Shown: one piece after another, positions 1 to 7,459 of the stretch
How the letters are laid out: every line of letters begins with the position of its first letter
How positions within the stretch are numbered: the first letter of the stretch is position 1
Assembly: GCA_963721435.1 (NCBI GenBank)
Contig: CAVRJC010000012.1
Location: forward strand, 248,001 to 312,000
Length of the DNA stretch: 64,000 nt
Source of the DNA: CAVRJC01 sp963721435
GTDB lineage: Bacteria > Actinomycetota > Acidimicrobiia > IMCC26256 > DASPTH01
Direction: 5' to 3'
The notes under the pieces: generated by a model
What the model saw: the letters and a program-made list of their open reading frames with translations, nothing else
Databases searched by the model: none
Told to the model about the DNA's origin: nothing
Made by a program: the position numbers and the translations under genes

Positions 1-448
1 GAGCATCGCGTTCACACGGAAGTGCTCGCCCTCGTACGCGACATGTCCGGTGCACGCGAACGCGGCGCGCAGCACCTCGACGTACTCGCGCGTGTGCTGC
101 GCGGGCGCTGCGTACTCCATGCCGAACATCGTCTCGATCACCACGGGATGCGAGGGACCGATGCCGAGCGCCAGGCGACCCCCGCTGGCGGCCTGCGCCG
201 ACAAGCGCCTGCTGCGCCATCGCGAGCGGGTGGCGCGTGTACGTGGGCATCACCGCAGTGCCCAGTTCGAGCGTGCCGGTGACCGTGGCGGCGAGGGTGA
301 GCGCGGCCAGGCCGTCGAGGCTCCAGGGAATGTGCGGCACCCAACCGGTCGCGAACCCGAGCTCCTCGGCCTGCCGTGCATTCGCGAGGAGATCGCCGAC
401 ACTCGTGCGGTCGGCGGTCACCTCGCTGATGAAGACGCCCAGCTGCAC
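1..448 (-). CDS. LLM-class (luciferase-like) F420-dependent oxidoreductase, 3' end outside window
   Basis: N-terminal part of a bacterial-luciferase-fold TIM-barrel flavin/F420 oxidoreductase. The protein begins VQLGVFISEV and carries the family segments EELGFATGWVPHIPW, then GTLELGTAVMPTYTRHPLAMAQQAL, then GGRLALGIGPSHP. The last segment lies in a different frame: an extra base near position 200 separates AQQAL from SAQAASGGRL. The GTG at 448 gives the usual short strand before the first beta element. The gene lies 23 bases downstream of the secreted protein on the same strand, so it may share its transcript. It runs off the left edge, so the C-terminal half and any cofactor-specific residues are not visible. 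Family assignment is firm; substrate is unknown. Confidence 0.8.
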   Translation of the reverse strand, partial: MQLGVFISEVTADRTSVGDLLANARQAEELGFATGWVPHIPWSLDGLAALTLAATVTGTLELGTAVMPTYTRHPLAMAQQALVGAGRQRGSPGARHRSLASRGDRDDVRHGVRSARAAHARVRRGAARRVRVHRTCRVRGRALPCERDA

Positions 449-471
449 GGCGGCAGCTTCGCACGTCCTGG

Positions 472-1164
472 TCAGTCGTCGCTGGAGTGGCCGCTCGAGC
501 CGTGACCCGAGCTGCTACTGCCGTGCCCGGAGTTGCCATCGTCGACGTTGCCGGGTCCGGAGTTGTCGTCCGTGCTGCGGTCGTCGCTCACGTTCCCGGG
601 ACCGGAGTTGTGGTCACGGCTGTCGTCCGACGCGACCTGATCTGCCGTGCTCGCACGCACCCGAACGCGGACGCCACCGCCCTCGAGCTCGGCGTTGAAG
701 TCGATACGCGTCGTGCCGTTGACGAACTTCACCTCGACCTCGACGCCGGTTCCCTGCTGGACCTCGGACGCCCATCCCGCGTTCGCGTTCACCGACACGA
801 CCGAGAGCGTGCCACTCGTGCGACCGATGGTCACCGAGCCCGCGTCTCCGGCTGCAAACATCGACGTCCCGCCGTCGGGGACGGTCACGGTGCTCTGGTC
901 CTGGCTCGGGGCTTGCGCCGGAAGCGCCGCGTCGACGCTCTTGTCGTCATTGACGTCGTTGGTGTCCGGAAGCGTCGTGGTCGTCGTGCTCGCGTCGACA
1001 GCACCGCGCTCCGCGACATCACGTGTGGTGTCGAAGCCGGAGTCGTTCGATTCGAAGGCGCCGCTGGCAAACGCCGTCGACGCGCCGGCGAGGATCAGGA
1101 CCAGCACGGCGAGCGGGACGAAGATGCGCAGTCGGCTGACGAAACGGGGGGATCGGTCGTTCAT
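472..1164 (-). CDS. Membrane-anchored/secreted protein with Gly-Ser-Asp repeat tail, third gene of ECF sigma cassette
   Basis: 230 residues. An N-terminal hydrophobic segment (about residues 13-33, IFVPLAVLVLILAGASTAFA) is a signal peptide or anchor and is followed by a Thr/Asp-rich linker. A beta-rich domain (about 105-170) contains SVTIGRTSGTLSVVSVNANA and then VEVEVKFVNGTTRIDF. The tail (about 178-230) is low-complexity with NSGPGNV twice and several SGHGSS units. The beta-rich domain resembles the outer domain of the neighbouring anti-sigma-like protein (SVTV/LSIVS/GW or GY/VEVRF pattern), so the two look paralogous. An AAGGAGA ribosome site (1171-1177 on the complement) precedes the ATG. 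No known function; a cell-surface sensor or target of the sigma factor is my inference. Confidence 0.7.
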   Translation of the reverse strand: MNDRSPRFVSRLRIFVPLAVLVLILAGASTAFASGAFESNDSGFDTTRDVAERGAVDASTTTTTLPDTNDVNDDKSVDAALPAQAPSQDQSTVTVPDGGTSMFAAGDAGSVTIGRTSGTLSVVSVNANAGWASEVQQGTGVEVEVKFVNGTTRIDFNAELEGGGVRVRVRASTADQVASDDSRDHNSGPGNVSDDRSTDDNSGPGNVDDGNSGHGSSSSGHGSSGHSSDD

Positions 1165-1224
1165 CGGAGGTCTCCTTGGTTGCGTGCACAGGACACGCAG
1201 GAGCGCCCGGGAAGGTTTGGCCGA

Positions 1225-1866
1225 TCAGTGCTGCGTGGTCTCCTCCACGGGCTGGCCGTTCACGAGATCGACGCGGATCCGCCACTCGCCCTTGTCGTTC
1301 GTGAAGCGCACCTCGACGCGATCGGGCCCGGTGTCGTGCCGCTCCTCCGAGTACCCGGCCGCAGCCTGGGTCGAGACGATCGACAGCGCGCCGTTCTCGA
1401 GCTTGACCGTCACGGTGCCACCGGTCGACGAGTACGTGTGCGTCGTGGGCGCGACGGGAGCCGTCGACGTCGCGGTGACCGATCCCGACGTCCCGGTACC
1501 AGCCCTGTCGCTCTCGCCGGTCCCGGGTGCGGTCGTGGTTTGCGGGGGTGTCGTGGGCACCACGCCCGGCGCCGACGTCGTGCTCGTAGCAGCGTTCGGC
1601 GCCGACGAGTCGGCCGCAGGCAGCCGGACGTGCTGAGGATCCGATCCTCCGGTCGCGAGCACGGCGGTCCCGAGCCCGATGATCGCGACCACGGCGACGG
1701 CCGTTCCTCCCGCCAGCACGAATTGGCGGCGGCGCTTGGCGCGCTGGTAGCGCGGGCGCAGCGCGCCGAGCGTCGCGTCGGGATCGCCCGGACGCGGTCC
1801 CGCGGCCCCAAGGCGACGACGCAGCTCGTCGTCGATGGGCTCGAACCCGAGCGAGTCGTCGCTCAT
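1225..1866 (-). CDS. Single-pass membrane protein, probable anti-sigma factor of the adjacent ECF sigma
   Basis: 213 residues. A cytoplasmic Asp/Arg-rich N-terminus (1-48) ends in a positive patch QRAKRRRQ, followed by one membrane helix (about 50-72, AVAVVAIIGLGTAVLA). A long Thr/Pro/Ala linker (75-140) leads to an outer beta domain (about 145-213, TVTVKLENGALSIVS and RVEVRFTNDKGEWRIRVD). Its start overlaps the sigma-factor stop by four bases (ATGA), the usual arrangement of a sigma/anti-sigma pair. I see no zinc-binding HxxxCxxC motif, so it is not a ZAS-type anti-sigma factor; the role is inferred from topology and coupling. The outer domain is shared with the next gene downstream. Confidence 0.7.
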   Translation of the reverse strand: MSDDSLGFEPIDDELRRRLGAAGPRPGDPDATLGALRPRYQRAKRRRQFVLAGGTAVAVVAIIGLGTAVLATGGSDPQHVRLPAADSSAPNAATSTTSAPGVVPTTPPQTTTAPGTGESDRAGTGTSGSVTATSTAPVAPTTHTYSSTGGTVTVKLENGALSIVSTQAAAGYSEERHDTGPDRVEVRFTNDKGEWRIRVDLVNGQPVEETTQH

Positions 1867-2372
1867 GGTGTTCCCACCCGTTGCGCGAGCGCGGCGCGCG
1901 CCGCGTGGAGGTGATACTTGACCGCGCCCTCCGAGAGCTTCATCGACGTCGCAACTTCACGCACGCTCAGGCCTTCCACGTAGAACAATGCCGCCGCGAT
2001 CCGTTGTTGCTGCGGAAGCTGCGCCAGGAGCGCGTCGACATCACCCCGGATCTCGGGAGGCGGCACCACGGTGTCGGCGACAGTCGCGAGACGGGCGATG
2101 GCCTTGCGTTTGCGGGTGTCGCGGCGGTGATGGTCGCGGATGCGGTTCAGCGCGACATGCCGGATCCACCCGGCGGGATCGTCGTAACGCGCGATCCGCC
2201 GCCAGCGCACGAACGCGCGCTCGAACGCGTCCTGCACTGCGTCTTCGGCGACCGTTCGGTCACCGCACGCCACTGCGAGGGATCGGACCATGGGCCAGTA
2301 GCTCTCGCGAAAGGTCTCGTCGAAGTCGGCCGAGTCGGTCGCTCCGGGGTCATCGGGCTGCATGCTCTCCAC
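1863..2372 (-). CDS. ECF-family RNA polymerase sigma factor
   Basis: 169 residues, normal for extracytoplasmic-function sigma factors. Region 2 spans about 22-90 with YWPMVRSLA, the AEDAVQDAFERAF core-binding motif and the GWIRHVALNRIRD part of region 2.4. Region 4 spans about 112-165 with LPQQQRIAAALFYVEGLSV and the helix-turn-helix LSEGAVKYHLHAARAAL. The gene heads a four-base-overlapping unit with the membrane protein downstream. The GTG at 2372 is used here; an ATG nine bases further in (2363) is also possible. It probably directs transcription of its own cassette, but no confident promoter pair was found upstream. Confidence 0.9.
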   Translation of the reverse strand: MESMQPDDPGATDSADFDETFRESYWPMVRSLAVACGDRTVAEDAVQDAFERAFVRWRRIARYDDPAGWIRHVALNRIRDHHRRDTRKRKAIARLATVADTVVPPPEIRGDVDALLAQLPQQQRIAAALFYVEGLSVREVATSMKLSEGAVKYHLHAARAALAQRVGTP

Positions 2373-2462
2373 TCACACGACATACGAGCCGTCGAGGTTT
2401 GGTGGATGGCGGGACTCGGCGGAACTTCCGGAACCCCACGCGCCGGTTCGCGCCCTTCCGGG

Positions 2463-2852
2463 TCAGTTGCCGATCGCGAGTTCGATCGCGACGACGGTGA
2501 AGCCGGCGACCGCGAACAGCCCGATCCCGAGCGGCAGCAACGTCGCGAGGAGGGGCGCCGGCATGGGCTCGCCGAGCCGCATCGCCCGCTGGGTCCGCAG
2601 GAATCGGTGCCGCCCGCCGATCGCGACCGCCGCGCCGAGGGCGATGGCAGGGAAGCCGAGCACCGCGACCCAAACGGGCAGATTCGCGACCGAGTGGCTT
2701 CCGGCAATCGCGAGCCCGGCGACGATGAGGCCGAGCGCCGTACGGCTGTAGGCGAGCAGCGTGCGCTCGTTCGCGAGCGACCATCGCGGATCCGGCTCTT
2801 CGCCATCGACCGGCCACCACCCCGACAGGCGCATGGCAGCATCTTGCCCCAT
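2463..2852 (-). CDS. DUF202 (YidH-like) small membrane protein
   Basis: About 130 residues from the ATG at 2852 (MGQDAAMRL...); a second ATG at 2834 is equally possible, and the longer open frame upstream looks like non-coding extension. The family signature DPRWSLANERTLLAYSRTAL lies around residues 20-39 and is followed by three membrane helices: LIVAGLAIAGSHSVA, VAVLGFPAIALGAAVAI and LLPLGIGLFAVAGFTVVAI. DUF202 proteins are inner-membrane proteins of unknown function. The gene diverges from the DUF6325-like gene, with about 90 bases between the two starts. Confidence 0.8.
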   Translation of the reverse strand: MGQDAAMRLSGWWPVDGEEPDPRWSLANERTLLAYSRTALGLIVAGLAIAGSHSVANLPVWVAVLGFPAIALGAAVAIGGRHRFLRTQRAMRLGEPMPAPLLATLLPLGIGLFAVAGFTVVAIELAIGN

Positions 2853-2942
2853 GGGCACGCAGCGCCGAATAGCGACGGTTCGCCACGCGTGGCATGCTCC
2901 ATGACCGCGAATCACATCTGTCTTGAGCAAAGGACGCGCATC

Positions 2943-3374
2943 GTGGCAGAACTCGGACCGGTCGAAATCCTCCTCGTGGAGTTCCCCGGCAATCAATTCA
3001 CGGGCGAGATCATTCCGGCCCTCCAGGCGGTCGTCGATTCGGGCACGATCCGCATCATCGACCTCGTGTTCGTCGCCAAGGACGCCGACGGCAACGCGGT
3101 CGGGATCGAGATCGAGGAGCTCGAGGACCAGTCACGTGAGAACTACAACGCGCTGGTTGCCGAGCTCGAGGGGCTGATCTCCGAAGATGACATCGACGAC
3201 CTTGCCTCGGCGCTGGAGCCGAACTCCTCGGCCGCCATCCTCTTGTTCGAGCACACATGGGCAATCCCGTTCCGGGACGCGCTCGTCAACTCCGGCGGCG
3301 AGCTCCTTGCCCGCTTCCCCATCCCGCCCGAAGCGATGGACGAGGTCATCGAGTCCAACCGCGCGGCCAGCTGA
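2943..3374 (+). CDS. DUF6325-like/DUF1269-like small protein
   Basis: About 143 residues from the GTG at 2943, which has AAAGGA eight bases upstream (2929-2934); an in-frame ATG at 2901 lacks such a site. The protein starts VAELGPVEILLVEFPG and continues with alpha/beta elements such as GTIRIIDLVFVAKDADGNAV and an acidic helix region. Near the C-terminus SAAILLFEHTWAIPF is typical of the actinobacterial DUF6325 group. Members are often encoded beside SHOCT-domain proteins, as here (27-base gap to the next gene). No enzymatic motif is visible; a membrane-associated or regulatory role is speculation. Confidence 0.75.
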   Translation: MAELGPVEILLVEFPGNQFTGEIIPALQAVVDSGTIRIIDLVFVAKDADGNAVGIEIEELEDQSRENYNALVAELEGLISEDDIDDLASALEPNSSAAILLFEHTWAIPFRDALVNSGGELLARFPIPPEAMDEVIESNRAAS

Positions 3375-3401
3375 CACCCCAACACATCGAGGAGCACTGA
3401 C

Positions 3402-3695
3402 ATGGGTTTGATGCGACGAGGACGACCGATCATGAGGACCGCGGCGGTCGTGGGCACCGCGTCTGCCGTGAGTGGCAGGGTCCAGCACCACCAGCAGGAG
3501 AAGTACGCGGCCCAGGACCAGGCGCAGTACGACGAGCAGGTGGCCGCGCAGCAGGCTGCCGCGCCGCCTCCCGCGGCCGCACCGGCCGAGCCCGACATGA
3601 ACGCCGAGCTCACGCAGCTTGCGCAGCTCCATGCGCAGGGCATCCTGACCGACGAGGAGTTCTCCGCGAAGAAGGCGCAGATCCTCGGGATCTAG
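3402..3695 (+). CDS. SHOCT-domain protein
   Basis: 97 residues. A basic N-terminus with a short hydrophobic stretch (MRTAAVVGTASAVSG) precedes a Gln/Ala/Pro-rich linker. The C-terminal SHOCT motif occupies about 66-97 (LTQLAQLHAQGILTDEEFSA then KKAQILGI). SHOCT is a short oligomerisation domain found at the ends of many unrelated proteins. A GAGGAG ribosome site lies before the ATG. Probably co-transcribed with the DUF6325-like gene; the pairing is common in actinobacteria, but its role is unknown. Confidence 0.85.
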   Translation: MGLMRRGRPIMRTAAVVGTASAVSGRVQHHQQEKYAAQDQAQYDEQVAAQQAAAPPPAAAPAEPDMNAELTQLAQLHAQGILTDEEFSAKKAQILGI

Positions 3696-3716
3696 GCCCG
3701 TCGGCATCATCCGCTC

Positions 3717-5357
3717 ATGACAGCGACCACGGGAGCGACCGAGAGCGGCGCGGGCGCGGCAGCCAAGGCTGTCCTCATCACGCTGGCGGCAGCCCAGTTC
3801 GTGATGATCCTCGACGCGTCGGTGATGAACGTGTCGATCGCGACCGTGGCGAGCGACCTCGGCACCACCGTCACCGGGATCCAGACCGCGATCACGATGT
3901 ACACGTTGGTGATGGCCGCGCTCATGATCACCGGCGGGAAGATGGGCGCGATCCTCGGCCGGAAGCGCGCCTTCTCGATCGGGTGTGTGATCTACGCGTG
4001 CGGCTCGTTGACCACCGCGTTGTCACCGAACCTCGCGGTGTTGATGTTCGGATGGTCGTTCCTCGAAGGAGTCGGCGCGGCGCTGGTGATGCCGGCGATC
4101 GTCGCGTTGGTGGCGTCGAACTTCGGCAAGCCCGACCGGCCGCGGGCCTACGGCATCGTGATGGCGGGCGGCGCGATCGCGGTGGCCATCGGCCCGCTGA
4201 TCGGAGGCGTGTTCACCACCTACTGGTCGTGGCGGTACGTGTTCGTCGGCGAGGTGCTCATCATCGGCGTGGTCCTCCTGCTCAACCGGCGGACGGCGGA
4301 CACGCCGAAGGAGGAGGGTGCCCGTCTGGATCTCGTGGGCACCGCGCTGTCGGGGCTCGGGTTGGGCCTGATCGTCTACGGGATCTTGCGCTCGGGCACG
4401 TGGGGGCTCATCAAGCCGAAGCCGGACGCGCCCACGTGGCTGGGCCTGTCGCCGGTGATATGGCTGATCCTCGGCGGCGGTGTGGTGCTGCTCGGATTCC
4501 TGCTGTGGGAGAAGCACCGCCGCGACACCGGCCAAGCGGCGTTGCTCGACCCTGCGATCCTCAGGGTCCGGCTGCTGCGCAGCGGGCTCACCGCGTTCTT
4601 CTTCCAGTACCTGCTCCAGGCCGGGCTGTTCTTCGCGGTCCCGTTGTTCCTCTCGATCGCGCTCGGGCTCTCGGCGATCGAGACCGGCGTGCGCATCCTC
4701 CCGCTGTCGATCACACTGATCATCGCCGCGGTCGGGATCCCCAAGGTGCTCCCGCAGGCGTCGCCGCGGCGGGTCTGCCAGTTCGGGTTCCTCGCGCTCT
4801 TCCTCGGTCTCGTCGTGTTCGTCGCCGCGCTCGACGCAGGAGCGGGTGCCGAGATCGTCACCTGGCCGATGCTCCTCGCCGGTGCCGGTATCGGCGCGCT
4901 CGCATCGCAGCTCGGTGCCGTGACTGTCTCTGCGCTCCCCGACGAGCAGAGCGGCGAAGTCGGCGGGCTCCAGAACACCTTCTCCAACCTCGGTCTCTCC
5001 CTCGGCACCGCGCTCGCGGGCGCGGTGCTGATCTCCGCGCTCACGGCGTCGTTCTTTGCCGGCATCCAGAGCAACCCCGATGTACCCGACGACCTCTCGT
5101 CCAAAGCGCAGACCGAGCTCACGAGCGGGGTGCCGTTCATCTCCGATGCCGATCTCGAACAGGCGCTCGACGACGCGGGCGTCTCCCAGAAGACCACCGA
5201 CGCGGTGGTCGCCGAGAATGCCGACGCCCGCCTCGACGGCCTCCGCGCCTCGCTGTCGGTCCTCGCCGTGCTCGCCCTTGTCGCATTGTTCCTGAGCGGC
5301 AGCATCCCCACGACTCCGGTCGGCGCCGAACCGGCCGAAGAGTCAGCCGTCACCTAG
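3717..5357 (+). CDS. DHA2-type 14-TM MFS drug/proton antiporter
   Basis: 546 residues with the architecture of the EmrB/QacA (DHA2) branch. The first helix has QFVMILDASVMNVSIATVA, matching the D1 motif LDxTIVNVALP-type region. Motif A-like GGKMGAILGRKRAFSIG follows TM2, and motif C lies around GGAIAVAIGPLIGGVFTTYW in TM5. A large periplasmic insert before the last helix (NPDVPDDLSSKAQTELTSG and on) is also usual for this group. It likely exports a hydrophobic drug or metabolite using the proton gradient. It converges on the LigD-type gene with a four-base overlap of stop codons. Substrate unknown. Confidence 0.88.
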   Translation: MTATTGATESGAGAAAKAVLITLAAAQFVMILDASVMNVSIATVASDLGTTVTGIQTAITMYTLVMAALMITGGKMGAILGRKRAFSIGCVIYACGSLTTALSPNLAVLMFGWSFLEGVGAALVMPAIVALVASNFGKPDRPRAYGIVMAGGAIAVAIGPLIGGVFTTYWSWRYVFVGEVLIIGVVLLLNRRTADTPKEEGARLDLVGTALSGLGLGLIVYGILRSGTWGLIKPKPDAPTWLGLSPVIWLILGGGVVLLGFLLWEKHRRDTGQAALLDPAILRVRLLRSGLTAFFFQYLLQAGLFFAVPLFLSIALGLSAIETGVRILPLSITLIIAAVGIPKVLPQASPRRVCQFGFLALFLGLVVFVAALDAGAGAEIVTWPMLLAGAGIGALASQLGAVTVSALPDEQSGEVGGLQNTFSNLGLSLGTALAGAVLISALTASFFAGIQSNPDVPDDLSSKAQTELTSGVPFISDADLEQALDDAGVSQKTTDAVVAENADARLDGLRASLSVLAVLALVALFLSGSIPTTPVGAEPAEESAVT

Positions 5358-6313
5358 TCGCGGCGGGCGCGGGCGCGCCGCTTACCCTCGTGCATGGCCT
5401 GCACCCGCGCGACGGGAATGGCGCGGCCCTCCTCGATGAGCGCGTCGCTCAATCGCTGCGGCGCCGCCATCTTTGCGGCCCATTCGTCGACGCCGTCGAG
5501 CTGACGCAACGCGGTGTGCACGGTGAAGTCGCCTGGCGCGACCTGGTCGAGATCGCCCCAAGCCACCGGGAACGACACCGGCACTCCTGGTCGCACGCGC
5601 GGGCTGTAAGCCGCGATCACGGTCGCTCCGCCGACGCGCGTCGAGTCGACGAACACCTTGCCGCCGCGGTCCTCCTTGATGAATGCGGTCGTCGCGAGGT
5701 CGGGATCGAGCCGTTCGACGCGCGCCGCGACCGCGCGCGTTGCGGCGGCCGCGTCGTCGAGTGGTGCCTGAGCGTCGATCGGGACGAACACGTGTAGCCC
5801 CTTCGCCCCGCTGGTCTTGACCACGCCCTCCAGACCGACATCGGCCAGCGCCTGGCGCACGAGGTGCGCGACCCGCACCGCCATCGCGAACGCGTCGGCA
5901 TCGGGCGGGTCGAGGTCGAGCACGAGATGCGTCATGCGGTCGGGACGATCGACGCGCACGAGCGCGGGGTGATACTCGACCGCGCGCTGGTTCGCGAACC
6001 ACAACAGCGTCCGGCGGTCGTTGCAGAGCGCGTACGACACTTCCCGTTTCGATGTCTCCGCCCAGAAGCGAACCGTGTGCACCCACGACGGCGTGTGCTT
6101 CGGCACGTTCTTCTGCATGAAGGCTTCCTGCCCACGATGGACCCGGATCACCGAGAGCGGCCGATCCTCCAGCTCGGGGATGATCCGATCGCGCACCCCG
6201 TCCAGGTAGTCGACCAGGTCGCGCTTGGTCGCGCCGGCGCCGTCGAACAGCGGTTGGTCGAGATTGGTCAGCTTGACGCCATCCCGCGATTCACCGCGGC
6301 GCTCCTCGCTCAT
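5354..6313 (-). CDS. LigD-type DNA polymerase (primase-polymerase) domain protein, stand-alone
   Basis: 319 residues from the ATG at 6313. It matches the polymerase domain of bacterial NHEJ ligase D (archaeo-eukaryotic primase superfamily). Visible landmarks are KRDLVDYLDGVRDRIIPEL, RPLSVIRVHRG, the catalytic pair DLD in LVLDLDPPDADAF (D133, D135), SGAKGLHVFVPI (168-179) and the likely third acidic residue in KVFVDSTR. No ligase or nuclease domain is fused and no Ku or ligase gene is in the window, so this is one of the separate PolDom proteins common in actinobacteria. A TAGCGT box eight bases before the ATG suggests a leaderless transcript. Role in end-joining or excision repair is by family. 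Confidence 0.87.
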   Translation of the reverse strand: MSEERRGESRDGVKLTNLDQPLFDGAGATKRDLVDYLDGVRDRIIPELEDRPLSVIRVHRGQEAFMQKNVPKHTPSWVHTVRFWAETSKREVSYALCNDRRTLLWFANQRAVEYHPALVRVDRPDRMTHLVLDLDPPDADAFAMAVRVAHLVRQALADVGLEGVVKTSGAKGLHVFVPIDAQAPLDDAAAATRAVAARVERLDPDLATTAFIKEDRGGKVFVDSTRVGGATVIAAYSPRVRPGVPVSFPVAWGDLDQVAPGDFTVHTALRQLDGVDEWAAKMAAPQRLSDALIEEGRAIPVARVQAMHEGKRRARARRD

Positions 6314-6321
6314 CGCGAACG

Positions 6322-6327
6322 ACGCTA
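6322..6327 (-). promoter_or_regulatory. Probable -10 box of leaderless LigD-type gene
   Basis: TAGCGT on the minus strand, eight bases from the ATG at 6313, matching the TANNNT pattern seen before several other starts in this window. No ribosome-binding sequence lies between box and start. Confidence 0.45.
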
Positions 6328-6645
6328 GCGATCGGGCCCGTCCGCCCCGGCGACGCGTGCGCGGACCCACGCGAGGCTGTTGGGCTTCTGCATCTCGTCG
6401 CGCCATCCGGTGAGCAAGGAATCGATGGCAGCTCGATCGCGGACCACGGCCAAGATCTCGACCGTCACCGATTCGGCAGAGATCTCGTGCCGGCTGTACG
6501 GCTCGGCCATCGCGTAGACCTCACCGGTGTCGGCGATCCACGAGATCTCGAATTGCAGGTCGTTCTCGGACCACTCCCGACCGAACTCGATCTCCTCCGA
6601 AGCTCGCCGGCTCGGGTTCTGGTCGTAGAACTCGTCGATGTCCAC
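6325..6645 (-). CDS. Hypothetical protein, 106 aa
   Basis: Starts MDIDEFYDQNPSRRAS and has strand-like segments DLQFEISWIADTGEVYAMAEPY (split) and VTVEILAVVRDRAAIDSLL. Acidic, soluble, no signal peptide or membrane helix. I do not recognise a family. Codon use agrees with the neighbours. It lies just upstream of the LigD-type gene on the same strand (start codons in series, 11 bases between this stop and the next ATG), so they may be co-transcribed, although the LigD gene appears to have its own promoter. Confidence 0.6.
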   Translation of the reverse strand: MDIDEFYDQNPSRRASEEIEFGREWSENDLQFEISWIADTGEVYAMAEPYSRHEISAESVTVEILAVVRDRAAIDSLLTGWRDEMQKPNSLAWVRARVAGADGPDR

Positions 6646-6706
6646 GGCACGTCTCTACCAGTTCGGCACTCCGCGCACCAGCCCACCCGTGACGTGCGCG
6701 CGACGT

Positions 6707-6934
6707 TCAGCTCGACGGTGGGGTGATGGAGGTGTCCGGCACCGTCGCCTCGTCGTCGCGGAGGTCGACGGGAGGGCCGTCGACGGGCACGAAGTACATG
6801 ACGTGCGTCGGCTTCGGCATCGGCGTCATCTCGTGTTCCCAGCTCGAGGTGCACATGACACAACGGTCGCGCCGAGCGTCCGGTTCCGGAATGACCGCGT
6901 CGGTTGATTCGCCGCGCTGCGAGGCAACGTCCAT
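6707..6934 (-). CDS. Hypothetical small protein with CxxC motif
   Basis: 75 residues from the ATG at 6932-6934. Contains RRDRCVMCTSSWEHE, a possible metal or thiol site, then a Pro-rich KPTHVMYFVPVDGPPVDL and an acidic end. No family recognised. The frame is favoured by codon pattern from about 6707 to 6930 and by the CxxC pair. It overlaps the apparent 3' end of the membrane protein upstream, whose own end is uncertain because of a frame break. A redox or zinc role would be a guess. Confidence 0.45.
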   Translation of the reverse strand: MDVASQRGESTDAVIPEPDARRDRCVMCTSSWEHEMTPMPKPTHVMYFVPVDGPPVDLRDDEATVPDTSITPPSS

Positions 6935-7454
6935 GTGACCGCGCGGCCACGCGTCGTGTCGGGCGACCGCATGATCTCCACGAGCAACACCCACGCGGTC
7001 GCCGCGGCGACGACGAACGTGGCGACCATTCCGGCGGACCAGTGGAGGCCGCCGCCGGCTTCGGCGACGATCGTCGCACCACCCACGACGAAAGGCAGGA
7101 TCGCGATCTGCGTCAACACGAATCGGCTCCCGCGGTGTTCGTTGGCCTCGACGGGGTGGTGCGCATTCCGGTACTGCACGGACATCACCAGCACCCACGT
7201 CGCGCTCGCCGCCACCAGCACCTCGAGCCCGAGGGCAACGTTCGACTGGCCGGGCATCAGGCGACGGACGAGATCACGAGCGCGTTCACGAGGATCGCGA
7301 TGGTCTCGCCTGCCCGTCCCGGTAGTGACGGGAACTCCAGGATCCTCCGGAGGTTGATCGACATCGCGACGAACAGGAGCCCGGCGAGCGCCGCTGATGC
7401 CCCGGTTTCCGCGACGAAGAACGACCCCCACGACGAGGCGTGATACGCGTACAT
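6826..7454 (-). CDS. Hypothetical multi-pass membrane protein, frame broken
   Basis: Begins MYAYHASSWGSFFVAETGASAALAGLLFVAMSINL (first helix, read from 7454). A break near 7257 is needed to continue into LMPGQSNVALGLEVLVAASATWVLVMSVQY, RFVLTQIAILPFVVGGATIV and SAGMVATFVVAAATAWVLLVEIM, together about five helices. Hydrophobic periodicity and codon bias continue across the break, so a sequencing indel is likelier than two genes. The true C-terminus is uncertain: the useful membrane part ends near 6960 and the rest of the open frame overlaps the small CxxC gene. The family resembles uncharacterised actinobacterial membrane proteins; function unknown. Confidence 0.5.
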
Positions 7455-7459
7455 GGCGG

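Noticed and set aside
540..640. Tandem DNA repeat near 550-617
   Set aside because: It encodes the NSGPGNV repeats of the secreted protein; only two imperfect units, no array, so not listed as a separate repeat.
2421..2435. TTCCGGAA palindrome and GGAACTT element upstream of the ECF sigma gene as its autoregulated promoter
   Set aside because: The GGAACTT element points away from the gene and no matching -10 at the right spacing was found.
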